The notes beneath the pieces are model-generated. The model worked only from the letters and a program-made list of their open reading frames with translations, did not search any database and was not told the DNA's origin. 64,000 nt of DNA from Serinus canaria (taxonomy: Eukaryota > Chordata > Aves > Passeriformes > Fringillidae). Made by a program: the position numbers and the translations under genes. This document shows, piece after piece, positions 59,971-64,000 of this stretch (the first letter of the stretch is position 1; each line of letters opens with the position of its first letter). Location: contig NC_066323.1 in assembly GCF_022539315.1 (NCBI RefSeq), positions 9,847,219 to 9,911,218 on the forward strand. The letters run 5' to 3'.

Positions 59971-62677
59971 CTTTGCCATTACCAACTGCACAGCTTTTGA
60001 TTTCTTAAACTCTTCTCATCAATCCTGTTCTTCGCTCAAGTATGCCCAAAGGCACAGAAAGGGAAATGGAAATGTCCAGGGGTCAAACACAGAAATCAAG
60101 TTTTGTTCAGATGAAAACTATCAAGAGAGAATGTGCTACCTCTGAGTAGGGTGCCCAGAGCGTCACTGGCTTATTTTGTAGTCTTGCCAAAAAACTCCTC
60201 TTGGATCTGTTCAATGCAGCTCAGACTGGTTTTCATCCAGAACAGCTCTTCTTATTTTAATTTTGGTTTCCTTTTTCTTTTCCTTTTTTCATTGTGAATT
60301 ATTTATCCTGTGTTTCACCAAGGGAGTATAATTTTCTAATCTTCTCCCTTCCTAATATTTAAGATCTCTCTAGGTGTCTCCGCAATACACCCATGTTCCC
60401 TGATTGAAGGAGTTACAGACAAAATCCACAGTTGGCATTTTAGCTTGCAGAGATAATATTTTTGTGGCTGTATACATTTCCATGCGTGGCAACTCTGTTA
60501 CTTTAGCAGAAGAGTCCTTAAGATTGATGAATGAAGAAACATATTTAAAATATGTATCTTGTAAACGTGTTAATGCCTATATAGGCTATAGGTCCCTGTG
60601 GAAATAGGAAGAGGCATTCTTTTAATAAACAATGGAGTGCATCCAGTTTTTCTTCCTACTTAAGTTATTTCCAGCACATTCACTAAAATGCTACCAGATT
60701 CAATAATATTTGTCTTTTTCTTGGCTTCTTACATATATAGCTTTCTTCCATGACAACAAGTCCAAGATTTTTTGGAGCTGAAGCAGGAATGATGATGTGT
60801 TTTTGTTGTTGTTGTTCTTCTAACCAGCTGTCTTTGCTCATCTTGCTGTCACTAGGAGAAGACATCTGCTTAGTACATTCAATATTTTCACTTTGATTCT
60901 CAACAGGGAGGTCAGAACCCATGCAAAAACGTCCCCAAAAATATTTTGTTACCACAAATATTTCTTTTAAGACTGGGGTACTTTGTTTATTCAGTGTAGG
61001 CTCCATAAAGTATTTAACTGATTCTCTTCCTGTAAAGCAAAGCACTCATTATTTCTGTGCTCAAATCGGGACATGAGACATTTACCATTAGTTAGGTTCT
61101 GTGCAAGATACCGGATGGCATAAAATACAAAGTCTAGAGGCTTCTGCTTTAATTATTACACCTCGTTTTGGTGAGATACTAGAAGTTTGTTATTTTTCCC
61201 CAACTAAACTGAGACCCAGAGAGTGAGGATTGTTAATGAAATGATCAACTTCTTTACCAATTCTTTTGGTAATTTCATCAACATTCATTAGAAGAAAGGA
61301 GTAGTGCTAGTAATGGTTTGGATGTGCCAAAATGCTTCAGGCAGTTCTTTTTTCTAGGCACTAGCAAGTCCCCTTCCTCATTAACCAAAGATACAGTCTA
61401 GCAAAACACTTCAATCCTTAAATTCACCCTGTTCAATGGAACCCTTAAATCTGAGCTGAAATCTCTCTGGGCTCAAATTGGATTTAAGCATGCCCTTAAA
61501 ATGAAGTATATGCTACACTAGCACATTGCTCGACTGTACTTCTCAGCACTGGAATATTGCAGTTTTACAAAACTTTACCATTCCTGGTAAATTGGGGAGT
61601 TAATTGGCGACTGTATTTCTCACCAGTGAAGATTCCCTTGGGGTTTTGGCCCAGTCTCAATTGCTGTCAGAGATCTGTGACTCACTAAAGCCTGCTCAGT
61701 ACTATGTCTTGCATTCCTGTCTGGGTGCAAACATACCTGCAAGGTGGGGAACCACAAAGATTGGCCCCACTGCTGTTTCTAGATTTGTTCTACCAGGCAG
61801 CACACATGAGTATCTCTCAATCAGAAGCAGTCAGCCTGTTGGGAAACTAACTCAGTCTTGCAGAATGAGTCTTTTCTCTCCTGTCTGCCTAGCATCCATG
61901 CTGGTGTTTCCTCATTCCTTCCCAGTGCCACAGGAATGCTGTTGCTGTGAGCTCAGGTTTTGCATGTGCTTCCAAGAATGCCCTTTAGAGACTGAAGGGT
62001 CAAGTGTGACACTGCATGTCTTGGTGGAAACTGGCGTCCTCCTGGCGAGGCGGGTGAGGAGCGCTGTGGTTTGGGGCAGAGGAGTCTCCAGTTGATCTAA
62101 CACTAATTGCATCTGATCTTTGTCTCTAAATTAGGTGGCAGCTCTCCCAAAAACACATGCTTAGTGTGTTTTCCAGCCTCTTTGGCTTTTACCCACAGAA
62201 GAATTAGTTCACCAGGTGGGTGACTTTCCTGTTGTTCTGGAATTGCTGCTAGTGAGGGAATATCTCAGTTCCCCACAACTTCATCTGATTAAGAGCTGAC
62301 TTACAGCAAAAGTGACTTGGAGAGAGATAAAGCAAACATATCCAACAGTAAAGCTCTGGAATGGATCCTCTAGATATTCTTATAAGCAGGGTAGGTGAAC
62401 CCCTGTCAGTTTAGGCAGTGCTGCTCCTGCTTTATTGCCTGAGAGCTGGAATTCCTGTGGCATCCTAAGGGCTCTTCCCATCCTGAGTTTTTTGTTTCGT
62501 GACTTTTTGCATATGAAATCTCACTGAAAAGGAGAGACACAAACTCTGAAAATCAAGGTTTCACTTGCTGACTTCTGGAGACTTTGCACAGAATGGGGTC
62601 TGATAGGGGGTCATGGTGTGTCATTCCCTGTTCTAAACCTTGTGCTGTGCGTTTCCAAGGGCTCCTCCAGACATGGG
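59971..62677. other. Unique non-coding stretch
   Basis: Pyrimidine-rich DNA lies at 60255-60296. A 67-codon plus-strand frame at 60404-60607 and a 163-codon frame at 61604-62095 are unrecognised. A possible reverse MIR core lies at 61195-61235 (CAACTAAACTGAGACCCAGA followed by GAGTGAGG). No gene or RNA is recognised. Confidence 0.55.
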
Positions 62678-62770
62678 AAGGTGAACTGACTGCCTAAAGT
62701 CACACAATACAGGGAAAGTAGGAGCAGAAGCCAAGTTTCCAATCTCCTTGTCATGCACCTTAAACACTAA
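62678..62770 (-). repeat. MIR-like SINE relic
   Basis: GGTGAACTGACTGCCTAAAG followed by TCACACAATACAGGGAAAGT and GGAGCAGAAGCCAAGTTTCC matches in order the reverse-complement MIR stretch (GGTTAAGTAACTTGCCCAAGGTCACACAGCTAGTAAGTGGCAGAGCCAGGATTC). It ends in GTCATGCACCTTAAACAC, near the tRNA-head end. Called by eye. Confidence 0.6.
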
Positions 62771-63449
62771 AAAACTTAATTTCCTTGAGTTAATACTGGC
62801 CCAGGCTTACTCTGTATTCCTGCCTCCAGACTGGCCTATGCAATGTCAGGCATTTCAGTCTTTTGCTGTTTAATTCATTTTGCTGCTATGGTGCAGGGTG
62901 CGGTAGATATTACCAAAGGAATGATTGTATGTTTGCCAGTATTTTTGATTCTTTCCAGGCAAAGAGCAGATTTTCACAGCCAGGCTCAACACCTTGAATT
63001 TTCTACTTTCATTTCCAATGTGTATGATATTGGTCATGATAGGAAACTGAAAAAAACCCAGAAAATTCATGCTGTGTTTGACAAGGCAGTGACCATTCTG
63101 GGCAGCATGTTACAAGGGTAACGGGCTGCAAATCAAACTTCTGCTGCTGTGCTGCAGAGGATTAGTCACAGTTCATCTACCAGCAAAATGGAGGTAGTAG
63201 TAGTTACTATCTCAAACTCTGGAGGCTCAAAGCTTAAAACTTTTGGGATCATTTAAAGGACACTGCTATGGATGGGCACAGTATTCTATCTTCTGTTAAC
63301 AGCACTGGAAAATTTCATAAGCTTGATGGATAAAGAAGCAATAATTGTTGGATATGGGGCCAGGAAAATATTTGACCACTGGTTTTGTCTGAAATACTAA
63401 ATGAAAAACACTTATCTCTCATCTTGGGCCAAAGGGGTTTTTTTTAGTG
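62771..63449. other. Unique non-coding stretch
   Basis: A 92-codon plus-strand frame (62843-63121) is unrecognised. No repeat or RNA is seen. Confidence 0.6.
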
Positions 63450-63737
63450 TTCATATATTTCCCCTAGACACCAGTTGACACAACAAAAGGGCTGTGGCAG
63501 CTCTGCAAGAGCACCTGAAGAAAGAAAACCAAAACAGGCAACAGTTCCTGTGTCTATCTGCCATCGAGAGCTCCACCACGCTGAGATTGACAAACATGGG
63601 TGCCAGGAAACCCCTGGTGATGACCACTTGCTCCTGGTGGAGGAAAATCCCATTGTGACTTATCCTCGGGGCACAATGCAGGAGCACAGCCTCGCAGCCC
63701 AACACTCAGCTGGCAGGAGACAGGTGAACTGTACGTT
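63450..63737 (-). other. Protein-like segment, possibly decayed or partial exon; strand uncertain
   Basis: On the minus strand an acceptor-like CCCTCCTGCAG precedes 63737. The frame from 63737 is open for 25 codons to a TAA at 63660-63662, and the adjacent frame then continues open to about 63451 with a hydrophobic, G/C-third-position-rich peptide (includes QVVITRGFLAPMFVNLSVVE). A one-base shift near 63660 would explain this if it is a decayed coding exon. However, the plus strand is also open without interruption for 148 codons (63475-63921), so strand and coding status are unresolved. I do not recognise either peptide. CpGs are commoner here and to the window edge (63650-63990) than in most of the window. 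Confidence 0.2.
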
Positions 63738-64000
63738 CTGCAGGAGGGAACTGAACCTGGCTTTACAGGGCCTCAGGCAAAGGCTTTGGCTGCTCAGCTT
63801 GAGCTGGTGCCGCAGTCTCTTCCATCTGGGAATCAGCCGTGCCCGTGTCTTTCACAAGAGGCCAGGTTCACAGAGCACTGCTGGCTCTCTAGGTAACACC
63901 TACGGCACGGGGCCCCGGTGACTCACGCACCGTTCGGCTTTGCTTTAGGATCTCAGCAGGGTTTAAACACCAGGTAGGCGGCTAGGACAAGGCTGGGGTA
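63738..64000. other. CpG-enriched right edge
   Basis: CpGs cluster in 63650-63990, for example around 63900-63945 (CCTACGGCACGG, CACGCACCGTTCGGC). A pyrimidine-containing acceptor GGCTTTGCTTTAG ends near 63948 and CAG|GTAGGC follows 25 bases later, too short for a normal exon. This may be the flank of a CpG island or gene beyond the window. Confidence 0.3.

Noticed and set aside
60404..60607. 67-codon plus-strand frame with charged, protein-like composition
   Set aside because: No donor of good quality, no recognised family, and a non-ATG opening.
1..64000. tRNA, rRNA, snRNA and well-known microRNA genes; CRISPR arrays; bacterial insertion sequences
   Set aside because: I looked by eye for tRNA T-loop words, U6/7SK starts and common microRNA seeds and found none that held up. 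Nothing prokaryotic is present. An Infernal/tRNAscan run would settle the RNA question.

Overview
This window looks like vertebrate, almost certainly avian, non-coding DNA. The main evidence is several truncated CR1 LINE copies with the bird-type 3' end (about 4823-4972, 33688-34030, 42690-43100 and 52671-52806, plus two weaker remnants). There are also a few worn MIR/L3-type relics, short microsatellites, few recent interspersed repeats, and CpG-poor DNA broken by two or three short CpG-rich patches. I see nothing bacterial, phage or plasmid: no operons, ribosome binding sites, CRISPR arrays, insertion sequences or tRNA/rRNA genes.

I could not recognise a protein-coding gene. The longest open frames (about 204-208 codons on the minus strand near 28.2-28.8 kb and 37.1-37.7 kb, 177-187 codons elsewhere) are roughly what 64 kb of six-frame chance translation gives. 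None resembles a family I know, and several run through CR1 or microsatellite sequence. The window is therefore best read as intergenic DNA or part of a large intron.

Layout. 1-9.5 kb: unique sequence with a CA repeat, CAA- and A-rich tracts, a CT repeat, one CR1 fragment and a 22-unit AT repeat. 9.5-20 kb: an L3-like relic, a MIR-like relic and several splice-bounded open segments (11.8, 17.0 and 17.8 kb). 20-28 kb: a CR1 end, a 33-base A run at 24.56 kb, a MIR-like relic and a TAAT-rich segment near 26.3-26.6 kb that reads like a conserved enhancer. 28.2-28.6 kb: a small CpG-rich patch. 30-36 kb: MIR relics and a 340-bp CR1. 39-42 kb: homeodomain-motif-rich unique sequence. 42.7-44 kb: a CR1 whose tail has become a compound pentanucleotide repeat, followed at once by the best CpG island, which ends on a consensus splice donor. 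46.9-47.1 kb: the clearest MIR copy. 49-53 kb: CAAC- and A-rich tracts and a CR1. 54-60 kb: unique sequence with a duplicated POU octamer (58.0 kb) and a 23-bp minisatellite (59.9 kb). 62.7 kb: a MIR relic. 63.45-64 kb: a CpG-richer segment, open on both strands, that may be a decayed or partial exon.

The points most worth checking are the CpG island and its splice donor at 43.26-43.96 kb, the protein-like segment at the right edge, the in-phase candidate exons near 17 kb, and the MIR relics and TAAT-rich segments as possible exapted regulatory DNA. All family calls were made by eye and have not been tested by a database search.
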